Assembly (NCBI RefSeq): GCF_015244705.1
Contig: NZ_JABCQF010000002.1
Span: 62,001-126,000 of the forward strand
Source of the DNA: Gluconobacter potus
GTDB taxonomy: Bacteria; Pseudomonadota; Alphaproteobacteria; Acetobacterales; Acetobacteraceae
Length of the DNA stretch: 64,000 nt
Direction of reading: 5' to 3'
Position numbers and translations under genes: made by a program. The notes under the pieces are model-generated. The model did not search any database. It was not told where the DNA came from and saw nothing but the letters and a program-made list of their open reading frames with translations. This document shows positions 8,627 through 17,175 of the stretch, piece after piece (position 1 is the stretch's first letter; every line of letters starts with the position of its first letter).

Positions 8627-9567
8627 TATGGTCCTTCCAGAGTCATTGCGTCCTGCAATGCGGCTGACAGTTCCTGCCATTCTTCTGGAGCGATGATATC
8701 AGAAGCCTTGCGGGTACGGCAGGAGGGCCATTTGCCCTGCATGACCAGGCAGGCTTTCAGGCGCAGGGTTGCGCGTCCCGACGGCGCACGGCCGTAGATC
8801 AGATTGGCCAGTGGCTGGATGACGTCATGGACCTGGCGGGCGGCCGGGAGGTCATTGTTTTCCATCGCGCGCCACAGCTTTGCGAGCGAGACGGGCAGGA
8901 TAGCGGCGAGACTGACGAGACTGCCCGTCGTTCCGATGGCGAAGCAGGGCAGGAGATGTTCATCCCCCGAAGCCATGACGTCCACATGCGGTGCGACGCG
9001 GGCGGCGAGCCTGCGATGTTTGTCATAGGCGTTGGTTTCCCAGCTGCCTTCCTTGATGGCGACGATACCGGGGAGCCTGAGCAGGCTTTCCAGGATCGGA
9101 AGGGAATAGGCCATGCCGCCGCTGCCGACTGACGACTGATACAGCATGATCGGGGCGTCTACGGCCTCACAGATGGCGGCATGATGGGCGATGATGGCAT
9201 CATGGTCCTGCGAGACGGCCCATGAGAAAGGCGGAAACACGAGCAGGGCGTCGGCTCCCGCCTCGACGGCATCCCGGCCGTGCAGGCAGGCTTCGTCGAG
9301 GTCTTCGGACAGGATGCCCGAAACGATGATGCGGTCCTCGCCAATGGTTTCGGCCGCCAGTTCCACGACGCGCCGCTTTTCCGCACGCGTCAGCAGATGG
9401 TTCTCGCCCGCATGACCGTTGCACAGGATGCCCACGATGCCTTCGGGACGGGTGCAGTCCAGAAGATGCTGTCTGAACCGGGGCTCATCAAGCGTCCCGT
9501 TTTCCAGAAAGGGGACCAGCGTTGCGGCATAGACACCCCGGAACGGCGTGGGGGATGCTGGGATCAT
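8626..9567 (-). CDS. DapA-family lyase/deaminase (first paralogue)
   Basis: Class I aldolase-fold protein, 313 residues. Family features: the Schiff-base Lys in VAIKEGSW (about residue 167), the catalytic Tyr in IMLYQSS (about 138), and a GHAGEN loop in place of the usual GTTGE. It is divergent in the substrate loop from lysine-pathway DapA, so a catabolic role is likely, for example 1-pyrroline-4-hydroxy-2-carboxylate deaminase or a 2-keto-3-deoxy-acid lyase. The start overlaps the flavoprotein stop as ATGA, and its stop overlaps the GntR start. A DapA-family enzyme next to an HcnB/HcnC oxidase is the arrangement seen in D-hydroxyproline catabolism, but no epimerase or semialdehyde dehydrogenase is in the window. 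Confidence 0.88.
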   Translation of the reverse strand: MIPASPTPFRGVYAATLVPFLENGTLDEPRFRQHLLDCTRPEGIVGILCNGHAGENHLLTRAEKRRVVELAAETIGEDRIIVSGILSEDLDEACLHGRDAVEAGADALLVFPPFSWAVSQDHDAIIAHHAAICEAVDAPIMLYQSSVGSGGMAYSLPILESLLRLPGIVAIKEGSWETNAYDKHRRLAARVAPHVDVMASGDEHLLPCFAIGTTGSLVSLAAILPVSLAKLWRAMENNDLPAARQVHDVIQPLANLIYGRAPSGRATLRLKACLVMQGKWPSCRTRKASDIIAPEEWQELSAALQDAMTLEGP

Positions 9568-10718
9568 GACTGTGGTCCAGTGGCTGCGGGGGTGGAAAAG
9601 CGGGTGGGGTCGAAGGCGCTCAGGTCCGGGTTGCCGCCCAGGATCCGCTCGGCGAGCAGTCGGCCCATATACGGGCCGCTCGTAAAGCCGGAATGGACGC
9701 AGCCGACGACAAAGGCATCATCATCGGGCGTCAGCGCGCCGATCAGGGGCATGGCGTCCGGCGTTTCGGATTCGAGGCCGAGCCAGACGCGCAGGACCTG
9801 CGCTTCGTCGAGACGCGGGACGACATACTGGGCCAGACGGACATTGCCGCGCAGGTTTTCGGGAATGACGCGGGTGCCGCCCTGATTGATGTTGCCTTCG
9901 CCCTGCCAGCCGCCGCCGATCAGCACGCTGCCATTGGCGAACTGCTTGAGGGACAGCAGGCCATTGGCAATACTCAGGACACTTCCCATGACGGGAGGAA
10001 GCGTCTCCGTGACGACGAGCTGGTTGATGAGGCAGCGGATCGGAATGGTGTATCCAAGCCACCCCAGCATTTTCTCGAGCCATGCTCCGGTGCTGAGTAC
10101 GATCCTGCGGCCATGCACGGGCTGGGTACGATTGGAAACCCGGACGTCATAGCCACCGCCAGTGGCGGGGGTAATGGTCTCGACCGGACTGTTTTCGATG
10201 ATCGTGACGCCGGCCTGCCGGAGCGCACGAGCATAGGCTCCCCCGACGCGATAGGTCGGAATATGGCCGTCCAGTGCGCAATAGGCAGCGGCGCGGAGGG
10301 TCGGATTCACGCCCGGTTCGATCCGGACGGCTTCTTCGGGAGAGACCACCTTGATGGGGGCTCCCATGTCCTGCCTGACCCGTGCACGCTGGCGCAGAAG
10401 CTCTTCTTCGGCTTCGGTGAAGGCCATCGAAAGCCCTGGTGTCGCCAGGGCTCCCACGTCTTCCCCAAGCCAGCTGGCGCTGTCGAGCCACATTTCACGG
10501 CCGCGGATGGCATGGGGAATGAGCTGGGCGCGGGTCATGTGCAGGGTCAGGGTGCCTGCATTGACGCCGGATGCGGCCCGGAACATGTCCTGCCTGTCGA
10601 CCAGCGCCACCTTCTGGCCGCCGCGCGCGAGGAAAAGCGCGGTTGTGGCGCCCATGACACCGGCACCCACGATGACCGTGTCAAAGACGTCCGGTCTGGT
10701 CTGCAGGGTTGGGGTCAT
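9564..10718 (-). CDS. HcnC-type FAD-dependent amine oxidase subunit (DAO family)
   Basis: 384 residues with an N-terminal Rossmann FAD motif (VIVGAGVMGATTALFLA, about residues 14-30), a DAO fold and the C-terminal FAD-contacting stretch VVGCVHSGFTSGPYMG. It resembles the catalytic beta subunit of D-hydroxyproline dehydrogenase, opine oxidase and HCN synthase, which oxidises a C-N bond and passes electrons to the partner subunits. The start MTPTLQ is chosen because it overlaps the upstream HcnB-type gene as ATGA; the longer frame adds unlike residues. With the HcnB-type gene (10715-12136) and the small [2Fe-2S] gene (12123-12374) it forms a complete three-gene oxidase. Confidence 0.87.
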   Translation of the reverse strand: MTPTLQTRPDVFDTVIVGAGVMGATTALFLARGGQKVALVDRQDMFRAASGVNAGTLTLHMTRAQLIPHAIRGREMWLDSASWLGEDVGALATPGLSMAFTEAEEELLRQRARVRQDMGAPIKVVSPEEAVRIEPGVNPTLRAAAYCALDGHIPTYRVGGAYARALRQAGVTIIENSPVETITPATGGGYDVRVSNRTQPVHGRRIVLSTGAWLEKMLGWLGYTIPIRCLINQLVVTETLPPVMGSVLSIANGLLSLKQFANGSVLIGGGWQGEGNINQGGTRVIPENLRGNVRLAQYVVPRLDEAQVLRVWLGLESETPDAMPLIGALTPDDDAFVVGCVHSGFTSGPYMGRLLAERILGGNPDLSAFDPTRFSTPAATGPQS

Positions 10719-12136
10719 AGCGGGGCTGCCTTCGGAAGGGGAATGTCGGAATAGGCGAAGGTCCCGGTCACGGCTGTGAGGGGGAGGGGGAAGAAGGGCA
10801 TCCGGTCCGTGAAACTGCCCGCTTCTTCGGGAGTGTTGCCACAGGCTGCCGTCAGCAGGCCCCGGGCGCTGTCCTCGCACATCCGACCCTGACAGGGGCC
10901 CATGCCGCAGCGTGTCCAGGCCTTGAGCTGGTTCAGGTCTTCGGCTCCGGCCTCGATGGCGGAGCGCAGGGTCGCGGCCTTCACCCGCTCACAGCGGCAG
11001 ACGATTGTCTCGTCCTGAAGATGGGCCGGGATGACACTCCCGGCGTTCATCAGGGGAAGCATCCGGCGGGAGACGGCTTCGAGACGGCGAAGCCGCCGCA
11101 GGGGTGCACGTGTCAGGGTTTCGTAGGTTCGGGCGGAGATCACCCTCCGGTCCTGGGCAATGGCATGGGCCGTGATCAGGCCCCGCAGACGGGCCACGGC
11201 CATGCCCCGGATGCCGGCGGCGTCGCCCGTGACGTAAAGATCGGAGCGGCTGGTACGGCCTGCGACATCCGTAACGGGTTCGAGATAACCGCCAACGTGA
11301 TCATGACGGTGCTGGACACCGGCCGTGCGTGTGATGAGGGTGGAAGGCTTGAGCCCATATCCGCAGGCCGCGGCCTCGGCAGCATAGACGTGGCGGCGTT
11401 CAGGGTGGTCCATTTCGCTGACGGTCAGGAGAAGGCCGGTTTCCGTTTCCTGCGCTGCCGAAATATTGGCGCGGTGGTGGATCGGAATGCCAGCTTGCTG
11501 GAGGCGCAGCATCCAGCTGGTGGCCTGCGTCAGACGGGCGGGATCCAGAGACAGCATGGCGCCGAGACGGAGCCAGTCGGAGCGGTGACCTGCATCCACG
11601 ATGGCGGCGACCTTGCCGCCCAGTTCAAGCACCTGATGGGCGACCGAGAACAGGAGTGGCCCCGACCCCGCCACTACGACGGTCTGGCCGGGCAGGGTGC
11701 CGCCGTTGCGCATCAGGATGCTGGCGCCGGCGAGCCCGGTGATGCGCGGCGTGGTCCAGCCCTGGAACGGAAGGAAGCGCTCGGTGGCACCATTGGCGAC
11801 GACGACGGTCGACGGGGGAAGCTGATCGATACCGTCCGGCCCGATCAGGTCGAGGGTCAGGGTGGGGGACAGGCCCCAGACGCGGGTGGAAAACCGGACA
11901 TCCACCGGGGATGCGGCCAGTTTCTGACGCAGGGCATCGCCGCCGGAAAACTCGTGATTGGGGGGAACCGTCTGGCGGGCATAGGGTGAGGGCGCGCGGA
12001 AGATCTGACCGCCCGCAGCCGGCTGTTCGTCAATCAGGGTGACGGGAAAGCCGTGCCGGGCGAGCGCGATGGCGGATGTCGCACCGGCGATGCCTCCACC
12101 GATGACGGTAACGGGGGAGAAATCAGGACTGGACAT
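10715..12136 (-). CDS. HcnB-type FAD/NAD(P)-binding oxidase subunit with C-terminal BFD-like [2Fe-2S] domain
   Basis: 473 residues. A first dinucleotide-binding motif (VIGGGIAGATSAIAL) lies at the N terminus and a second (VVVAGSGPLLFSVAHQV) near residue 150. A bacterioferritin-associated-ferredoxin-like cluster site lies at about residues 379-420, with CRC followed by CGMGPCQGRMC. This is the alpha-subunit architecture of HcnB, octopine/nopaline oxidase and D-hydroxyproline dehydrogenase, used for electron transfer from the catalytic flavoprotein. It overlaps the [2Fe-2S] gene by 14 bases and the HcnC-type gene by 4 bases. Homologous units appear in the fusion protein at 17907 and the gene at 28046. 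Confidence 0.88.
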   Translation of the reverse strand: MSSPDFSPVTVIGGGIAGATSAIALARHGFPVTLIDEQPAAGGQIFRAPSPYARQTVPPNHEFSGGDALRQKLAASPVDVRFSTRVWGLSPTLTLDLIGPDGIDQLPPSTVVVANGATERFLPFQGWTTPRITGLAGASILMRNGGTLPGQTVVVAGSGPLLFSVAHQVLELGGKVAAIVDAGHRSDWLRLGAMLSLDPARLTQATSWMLRLQQAGIPIHHRANISAAQETETGLLLTVSEMDHPERRHVYAAEAAACGYGLKPSTLITRTAGVQHRHDHVGGYLEPVTDVAGRTSRSDLYVTGDAAGIRGMAVARLRGLITAHAIAQDRRVISARTYETLTRAPLRRLRRLEAVSRRMLPLMNAGSVIPAHLQDETIVCRCERVKAATLRSAIEAGAEDLNQLKAWTRCGMGPCQGRMCEDSARGLLTAACGNTPEEAGSFTDRMPFFPLPLTAVTGTFAYSDIPLPKAAPL

Positions 12137-12374
12137 AGGGCGTGACGGTCATGTTCGGGAGGACGGGAGCCTTGCAGGCATAGGCGACGGCGCCGTCGAT
12201 GCGGACGCGGCATTCCTGGCAGCTTCCCATGAAGCAGAAGGCGCCGCGTGGTGTGCCATCGACGCCGGACTGGCCGAGTTCCGTGATTCCGGCGCGCCTG
12301 AGGGCCGCTGCAACCGGTTCTCCCTCAATGCCTTCGATGGCCTGGCTCAGGAAGGTGAAGGTGACGGATTGCAT
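12123..12374 (-). CDS. small [2Fe-2S] ferredoxin-like oxidase subunit (HcnA-type)
   Basis: 83 residues, a stand-alone plant-type ferredoxin-like domain. Four cysteines bind the cluster: Cys47, Cys52, Cys55 and Cys67, within FCFMGSCQEC and AYACK. This is the gamma subunit of heterotrimeric D-hydroxyproline/opine/HCN-synthase-type dehydrogenases. It is the first gene of the leftward operon that continues to 6553. The promoter must lie in the 139 bases before the divergent ABC gene at 12514, where a GTATAC palindrome is found. Cysteine spacing nearly matches that of residues 47-68 in the fusion protein at 17907. Confidence 0.88.
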   Translation of the reverse strand: MQSVTFTFLSQAIEGIEGEPVAAALRRAGITELGQSGVDGTPRGAFCFMGSCQECRVRIDGAVAYACKAPVLPNMTVTPYVQS

Positions 12375-12427
12375 CTTGTTTCCTATCGGGATCGGTCCGG
12401 AGAAGAAATTTCTTTTAAAGGGTTTTC

Positions 12428-12450
12428 TATCGTATACAGAACGTATATCT
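12428..12450. promoter_or_regulatory. putative GntR operator between divergent operons
   Basis: TCGTATACAGA followed by ACGTATA gives two GTATA-containing half sites around a GTATAC palindrome, in the divergent promoter between the oxidase and ABC-transporter operons. The core TCGTATACA recurs upstream of the M20 gene at 21563. GTATAC cores are typical of FCD-type GntR operators; assignment to the regulator at 7973-8626 is inference. Confidence 0.5.
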
Positions 12451-12513
12451 GAATTAGATCAGTGATCGGGCAACCGCAACCCCAAAGTCGCACAGCATGC
12501 AGGGAAACCTTTC

Positions 12514-13314
12514 TTGAGAGCGAATTGGAACAGTCTGTTGCTGGGGTTCTGCGCTGTTTCCGGTGCCCTGTGGGGTGGGGGAGCAGGGGCGAGGGACAGC
12601 GCCGCCATCCGGGCGAGCGGGCACATCAATATTGGTGTGGAGCCCGGGCTGCCTCCGCTTGGGGAATATGACGATCATAACGAACTCGTGGGATATGATG
12701 TCGATATCGGCCGGGAGATTGCCCGGGGCATGGGTGTTGAGCCGCGTTTCGTGACGCTCTCGTCCAGCGGACGCATTCCCTATCTGATGGCCGGGAAGGT
12801 CGACATCGTTCTCGGCGGCCTGACGCTCACGCCCGGTCGTGCGGAGGTTATTGCGTTTTCGCGGCCGCTTTATTCCGAACAGTTTGCGGTCATCACACCC
12901 GAGGATCGGGGCATTACCTCCTTCACGGATCTTGAATCGGGCGCGCATCGTTTGATCGAGGTGCGGGGCTCAACGGCGGTTGCCTATTTGCAGCAACGCG
13001 TTCCCAAGGCGCCGATGCTGCTTCTGGAGAGTTATGCCGATGCCATCCGTGCGCTGGCGCAGGGGCGCGGCGATGCGATGGTGGATGTCATTGAATATGT
13101 CGGCCATTACCTGCCGTCACAGCCGCAGGTTCACTGGCGGATCATTCGGGGATTCGCGCCCCCCGTAGGGGATGACTGCATTGGGATGACGCGGCAGGAC
13201 GTGGCCCTGCGCGCGGATGTGAACCGTATTCTCGACGCGATGGAGCATGACAGGCGTCTGGAGCAGATCCATCGCCGGTGGTTCGACCCGGCTGTGGCGG
13301 AACGCGCGCCATGA
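12514..13314 (+). CDS. ABC transporter substrate-binding protein, family 3 (polar amino acid/opine type)
   Basis: 266 residues starting with TTG. A purine-rich AGGGAAA lies a few bases upstream, and no better in-frame ATG precedes the signal peptide. Residues 1-27 form the export signal (LLLGFCAVSGALWGGGAGA). The mature part has the family-3 blocks: GVEPGLPPLGEY, NELVGYDVDIGREIA, LMAGKVDIVLGGLTLTPGR and FSRPLY. It binds an amino acid, amine or opine in the periplasm and delivers it to the permeases encoded next. It is the first gene of a rightward operon diverging from the oxidase genes, and its stop overlaps the next start as ATGA. Confidence 0.88.
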   Translation: MRANWNSLLLGFCAVSGALWGGGAGARDSAAIRASGHINIGVEPGLPPLGEYDDHNELVGYDVDIGREIARGMGVEPRFVTLSSSGRIPYLMAGKVDIVLGGLTLTPGRAEVIAFSRPLYSEQFAVITPEDRGITSFTDLESGAHRLIEVRGSTAVAYLQQRVPKAPMLLLESYADAIRALAQGRGDAMVDVIEYVGHYLPSQPQVHWRIIRGFAPPVGDDCIGMTRQDVALRADVNRILDAMEHDRRLEQIHRRWFDPAVAERAP

Positions 13315-13970
13315 CGGGGCTGGATTTCCGTCCCGTTTTTGCGCGGTTGCCGTTCCTTCTGGGCGGTGTCGGTGTGACGGTCCTGATTGCGGGGCTGGCC
13401 TTCGTGTTCGGCCTGTTGCTGGCGGTCGGGCTGGCGGTTGTGCGTTTTGAAAATCAGGGGGGCTGGCGTAGGCTCAGTCGCAGCTACAGCACGGCCCTGA
13501 CCAACACGCCGCAGCTCTCGCAGATTTTCGCGGTTTTCTACTGTCTGCCGCTGATGGGGCTGATGGTCTCACCGTTTCTGTCGGTCGTGATCGGAATGAC
13601 GCTCAATGCGGCGGCCTATCTGGCGGATATCCTTGGGGCTGGCATGGCGCGGGTGCCGCCGGTCTATCATGAGGTTGCGCTGACGCTGGGGCTGAACCGG
13701 CGTCAGACCTATCTGCGGGTGATCCTGCCCTATGCGGGGCGCACGATGTTTCCGGCGCTGGCCAACCATTTCCAGATCATGATCCTGGGCAGCGCGATGG
13801 CGTCCATTTTCGGCGTCGAGGATCTGACGGGCCGGGCTTACGATATCGGATCGACAACGTTCCGGATCCTTGAGGTCATGCTCGTGACGGGCGGTCTGTA
13901 TGCCGTGCTGTCCTTTGCCCTGACCGGCGTATTTGCTCTGTGCCGTCGGACGATGGAGCGGATAGTATGA
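13311..13970 (+). CDS. amino-acid ABC transporter permease (HisM/HisQ type), first
   Basis: 219 residues with several hydrophobic spans. The inner-membrane permease signature is visible: TNTPQLSQIFAVFY near residue 65 and an EAA-like loop (YHEVALTLGLNRRQTYLRVILP) that contacts the ATPase. The start MTGLDF is set by the ATGA overlap with the substrate-binding gene; the stop overlaps the second permease the same way. The two permeases presumably form the heterodimeric channel of one uptake system. Confidence 0.88.
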   Translation: MTGLDFRPVFARLPFLLGGVGVTVLIAGLAFVFGLLLAVGLAVVRFENQGGWRRLSRSYSTALTNTPQLSQIFAVFYCLPLMGLMVSPFLSVVIGMTLNAAAYLADILGAGMARVPPVYHEVALTLGLNRRQTYLRVILPYAGRTMFPALANHFQIMILGSAMASIFGVEDLTGRAYDIGSTTFRILEVMLVTGGLYAVLSFALTGVFALCRRTMERIV

Positions 13971-14620
13971 TCGCGTTTTCGCATTATGACATCGCGCTTC
14001 TGCTGCAGGCGATGGGCCGGACGGTCGAGCTGTCGCTGGGCGGCGGTCTTCTCGGGATTGCCGGGGCGATCCTCCTGACGGCGCTGCGGCTGTCGGACCT
14101 GCGTTACATGTTTCCGCTGCGGATGCTGGCAGTGCTGTATGTGCAGACCATCCGTCGCATTCCGTTCATCGTGACGCTGTATATCGTCTTTTTCTGTGCG
14201 GGCATGATGGGTGTGGACGTGTCGGCCACCGTGGTGGCGATCGGCTCCATCGGGCTGATTGCCGCGGCCTATCTCTGCGAGATCCTGCATGGCGGCGTGA
14301 AGACGGTTCCGGTGGAACAGGTCGAGGCGGCGCTGGTGCTGAACCTGCCGCTCTGGGCGCGGTGGCGCTACGTGATCGGCCCGCAGGCGCTGTCCGCCAT
14401 CGTGCCGCCCGCGGTGGGATACCTGGTTCTGTTCATCAAGGACACGGCGCTGGCCTCGCAGATCGGGGTTGTGGAGCTGAGTCAGGCGGGAGTGATCCTG
14501 TCCAACCGCGGGCTGCCCTCGGTGCAGGTCTTCTGCGTGGTGCTGCTGCTTTATTTCGCCATTTCCTATCCGCTGACCTGCCTGAGCCGCCTGCTGGAGA
14601 AACGTATTGCCGTACATTGA
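13967..14620 (+). CDS. amino-acid ABC transporter permease, second
   Basis: 217 residues with hydrophobic spans, a QTIRRIPFIVTLYIVFF block and an EAA-like loop (VPVEQVEAALVLNLPLWARWRYVIGP). It pairs with the preceding permease. The start MIAFSHYD is set by the ATGA overlap with the preceding stop. Its last 14 bases overlap the TTG start of the ATPase gene. Confidence 0.88.
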   Translation: MIAFSHYDIALLLQAMGRTVELSLGGGLLGIAGAILLTALRLSDLRYMFPLRMLAVLYVQTIRRIPFIVTLYIVFFCAGMMGVDVSATVVAIGSIGLIAAAYLCEILHGGVKTVPVEQVEAALVLNLPLWARWRYVIGPQALSAIVPPAVGYLVLFIKDTALASQIGVVELSQAGVILSNRGLPSVQVFCVVLLLYFAISYPLTCLSRLLEKRIAVH

Positions 14621-15380
14621 TGTCCGCGACGTCGGCGTCCGCCACGGGAAAAACGAGACCCTGCGTCATGCCGGGTTCGAGGCCGAGCGCGGAGAGATCG
14701 TGAGTTTCATCGGGCCGTCGGGCTCGGGCAAGACCACGTTCCTGCGCACGCTGATCGGGCTTCAGCCGGTCTGGCAGGGGCAGATGGGCGTTGACGGGAG
14801 GATCGTGGACATGGCCGCTCCGGCCTCGGCACGTATCCTGCGGGAGCAGGCGGCGATCGTGTTCCAGCAATACGGGCTGTTCGGTCACATGTCGGTTCTG
14901 CGGAACCTGACGCTGGCGCCGACGGTCGTGGCGAAGCGCTCGCGCCGGAATGCCGAGCATGAGGCCCGGGCGCTGCTGGAGCGGCTGGGTCTGGCGAACA
15001 AGGCCGACATGCTGCCTGCCGACCTGTCAGGCGGCCAGAAGCAGCGTGTGGCGATTGCGCGCGCGCTCATGCTTCGGCCTTCGCTTCTTCTGCTGGATGA
15101 GCCGACATCGGCGCTCGATCCGCACAAGGTGCGCGATGTCGGTGTGCTGCTGCGCGATCTGGCGCAGGACGGCATGACGATCGTTCAGGTTTCCCACGCG
15201 ATGAATGTCGTTTCATCGCTGTCCGACAGGATTGTCCTTCTGGAGGATGGTCAGGTCAGGGCTGTCGGAAAGGGTCGTGGATGTGCGGCGCAGCAGCCGG
15301 ATATCGCGGCGTTCATGAATACCCATGGCGGTGATGCCGCAGCGGATCCAGCCGGCTTGCGGCCGGACCCGGAACATTGA
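14607..15380 (+). CDS. amino-acid ABC transporter ATP-binding protein (GlnQ/HisP type)
   Basis: 257 residues starting at TTG, with GGAG 8-12 bases upstream inside the preceding permease gene. Walker A (GPSGSGKTT), Q-loop region (VFQQYGLF), ABC signature (LSGGQKQR), Walker B ([13 protein letters not shown]) and the switch His (VSHAM) are present. It energises the importer formed by the two permeases and the binding protein at 12514. A DapA-family gene follows after 14 bases that carry its own ribosome-binding site (GAGGAAGGAAAG). Confidence 0.92.
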   Translation: MPYIDVRDVGVRHGKNETLRHAGFEAERGEIVSFIGPSGSGKTTFLRTLIGLQPVWQGQMGVDGRIVDMAAPASARILREQAAIVFQQYGLFGHMSVLRNLTLAPTVVAKRSRRNAEHEARALLERLGLANKADMLPADLSGGQKQRVAIARALMLRPSLLLLDEPTSALDPHKVRDVGVLLRDLAQDGMTIVQVSHAMNVVSSLSDRIVLLEDGQVRAVGKGRGCAAQQPDIAAFMNTHGGDAAADPAGLRPDPEH

Positions 15381-15394
15381 GGAAGGAAAGACCC

Positions 15395-16285
15395 ATGAAG
15401 TTTCGTGGAACATATACCGTCATGATCACGCCGTATGACAGCGAAGGGCGCGTTGACGTCCAGGGGCTACGGCGCTTTACCGACTGGCAGATCGCGCAGG
15501 GTATCGCGGGCCTCATCCCGCTGGGGTCCACCGGCGAGTTCCTGTCGCTGACGGATGATGAACGCACGCTCGTTGCGCAGACGGTCATCGAGCAGGCGGC
15601 GGGGCGTGTTCCGGTCTTCATCGGGACGGGCGCCGAGAATACCTATGACGTGATCCGCTACAGCCAGGAAGCCGAGAAGCTCGGGGCGGATGGCGTGATG
15701 ATCATTCCGCCGTTCTATTCCACGCCGACGGATGATGAACTGTTCGTCCATTATCGCCGGATTTCGGATGCGATCGGCCTGCCGATCATGCTCTACAACA
15801 ACCCGGCCACAGCGAATGTGGATATGAAGCCGGAACTCGTGGCGAGGCTGTCCCATATCGACAACTGCTGCCTGATCAAGGAATCCACGATGGATGTGAC
15901 CCGCGTGCGGGACATCATCCGGCTTTGCGGGGACCGGCTCTCGGTTTTCGGCGGGATCATGGGCTTTGAAAGCTTCCTCGAAGGGGCGATCGGCTGGGTA
16001 GCTGTTGCGTCCAATGTGGCGCCGCATGTCATGAGCGAGATTTTCAATCTCTGTGACGATTACAAGGATATCGGCAAGGCCCGCGAGATGTATTTTCGCC
16101 ATGTCCCGCTGATCCAGTTTGTGGGCGGTCAGGGCTATGTCTCGGGGACGAAAGCCCTGCTGAAGCATATGGGCTTCGATGTGGGTGGTCCGCGCGCGCC
16201 GCGTCTGCCACTGCCGGCTGAGGATGATGCACGGGCGCTTCAGATCGTCCGGGATCTGGACCTGCGGTTCGAAGAAAGCGCCTGA
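15395..16285 (+). CDS. DapA-family aldolase (second paralogue)
   Basis: 296 residues. The family motif GLIPLGSTGEFLSLT (GxxGE loop) is conserved, the catalytic Tyr lies in IMLYNNP (about residue 135) and the Schiff-base Lys in LIKEST (about 164). It is closer to canonical dihydrodipicolinate synthase/N-acetylneuraminate lyase sequences than the paralogue at 8626. The start MKFRGTY is supported by the AGGAAGGAAAG leader. It sits between two ABC systems, suggesting a catabolic aldolase or deaminase acting on an imported compound rather than lysine synthesis. The exact reaction is not readable from sequence. Confidence 0.87.
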   Translation: MKFRGTYTVMITPYDSEGRVDVQGLRRFTDWQIAQGIAGLIPLGSTGEFLSLTDDERTLVAQTVIEQAAGRVPVFIGTGAENTYDVIRYSQEAEKLGADGVMIIPPFYSTPTDDELFVHYRRISDAIGLPIMLYNNPATANVDMKPELVARLSHIDNCCLIKESTMDVTRVRDIIRLCGDRLSVFGGIMGFESFLEGAIGWVAVASNVAPHVMSEIFNLCDDYKDIGKAREMYFRHVPLIQFVGGQGYVSGTKALLKHMGFDVGGPRAPRLPLPAEDDARALQIVRDLDLRFEESA

Positions 16286-16286
16286 T

Positions 16287-17135
16287 ATGGGGGGCAGCCC
16301 TGTATCCTGTCTGATCCGGGGGGCGGGGCTGCTCTGCGCAGCCCTGGCGTTCGGAGCGCAGGCTGCGCCATGCCCGGAGGCAGTCAGCGGGCTGATTTCC
16401 TCCGGGCATCTGGTCATGGCGACCAATCCGACTCTGCCGCCCCTGCAATATGTGACGGTGGACGGACAGATCGCCGGGATGCGGATCGAACTCGGAAGCG
16501 AGATCGCCCGCAGGCTCTGCCTGACGCCGGTCACGCTCTCGACGTCCTTTGCGCAGCTCACGCTCGGGTTGCTTGAAAAGCGGTGGGACGTCATCAATAC
16601 GGGGATGTTCTACACCGCCCAGCGGGCGCGGCTGATGGAAATGATCCCGTACGAAATCCAGGCGATCAGCGTTTCCCTGAATGATGATTCCGCGTTGCAT
16701 CCTGCCAGGCTCGAGGATCTGTCAGGATCTTCGATCGGGGTCGAGATGGGCGGGATCGAGGAGCATCACGCCCGGGAGGCCGATAAGGCGCTTCGGGACG
16801 CCGGGCGTCCGGGCTTCGATATCAAGACTTTCCAGAACGTGGGCATCGCCTTTGCCGCCCTGCGGGCGCGGCAGGTGACGGCCGTGTTCTCCATAGACGC
16901 GGTGGCACGGCGCAATGCGCTTCAGGGCGGCGTGAGGCCGGTTCTGAAGGGGCTGTATCCCACCCCCGTTGCCCTGGCGCTGCGGGATCCGGCTCTGGCG
17001 CAGCGACTGGCGGATGTTCTGGAAAACATGCGTGAGGACGGAACGCTGGAGCGCCTCATGGCGCCTTATGGCGTCTCGCCCTTTCCCGGACGGATCACGG
17101 TCTCAGGGCCGTCCCATCCGTCCGACACACCCTGA
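16287..17135 (+). CDS. ABC transporter substrate-binding protein, family 3 (second system)
   Basis: 282 residues. A signal peptide ends near AFGAQAA (about residue 26). Family-3 features follow: ATNPTLPPLQYV, QIAGMRIELGSEIA, LLEKRWDVINTGMFYTAQR and LARAxxVTAVFSIDA-like lobes. The start ATG lies one base after the DapA-family stop. A permease gene follows after 40 bases and the ATPase gene comes later at 20777, so these three form a second uptake system for an amino-acid-like solute. Confidence 0.85.
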   Translation: MGGSPVSCLIRGAGLLCAALAFGAQAAPCPEAVSGLISSGHLVMATNPTLPPLQYVTVDGQIAGMRIELGSEIARRLCLTPVTLSTSFAQLTLGLLEKRWDVINTGMFYTAQRARLMEMIPYEIQAISVSLNDDSALHPARLEDLSGSSIGVEMGGIEEHHAREADKALRDAGRPGFDIKTFQNVGIAFAALRARQVTAVFSIDAVARRNALQGGVRPVLKGLYPTPVALALRDPALAQRLADVLENMREDGTLERLMAPYGVSPFPGRITVSGPSHPSDTP

Positions 17136-17175
17136 TACGACACACTGATTCGACACACGAGCACGGGGCATCGAC

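Noticed and set aside
9564-12374. Hydrogen cyanide synthase (hcnABC)
   Set aside because: The subunit architecture is shared with opine and hydroxyproline dehydrogenases, and the DapA and ABC neighbours favour amino-acid catabolism over cyanide production.
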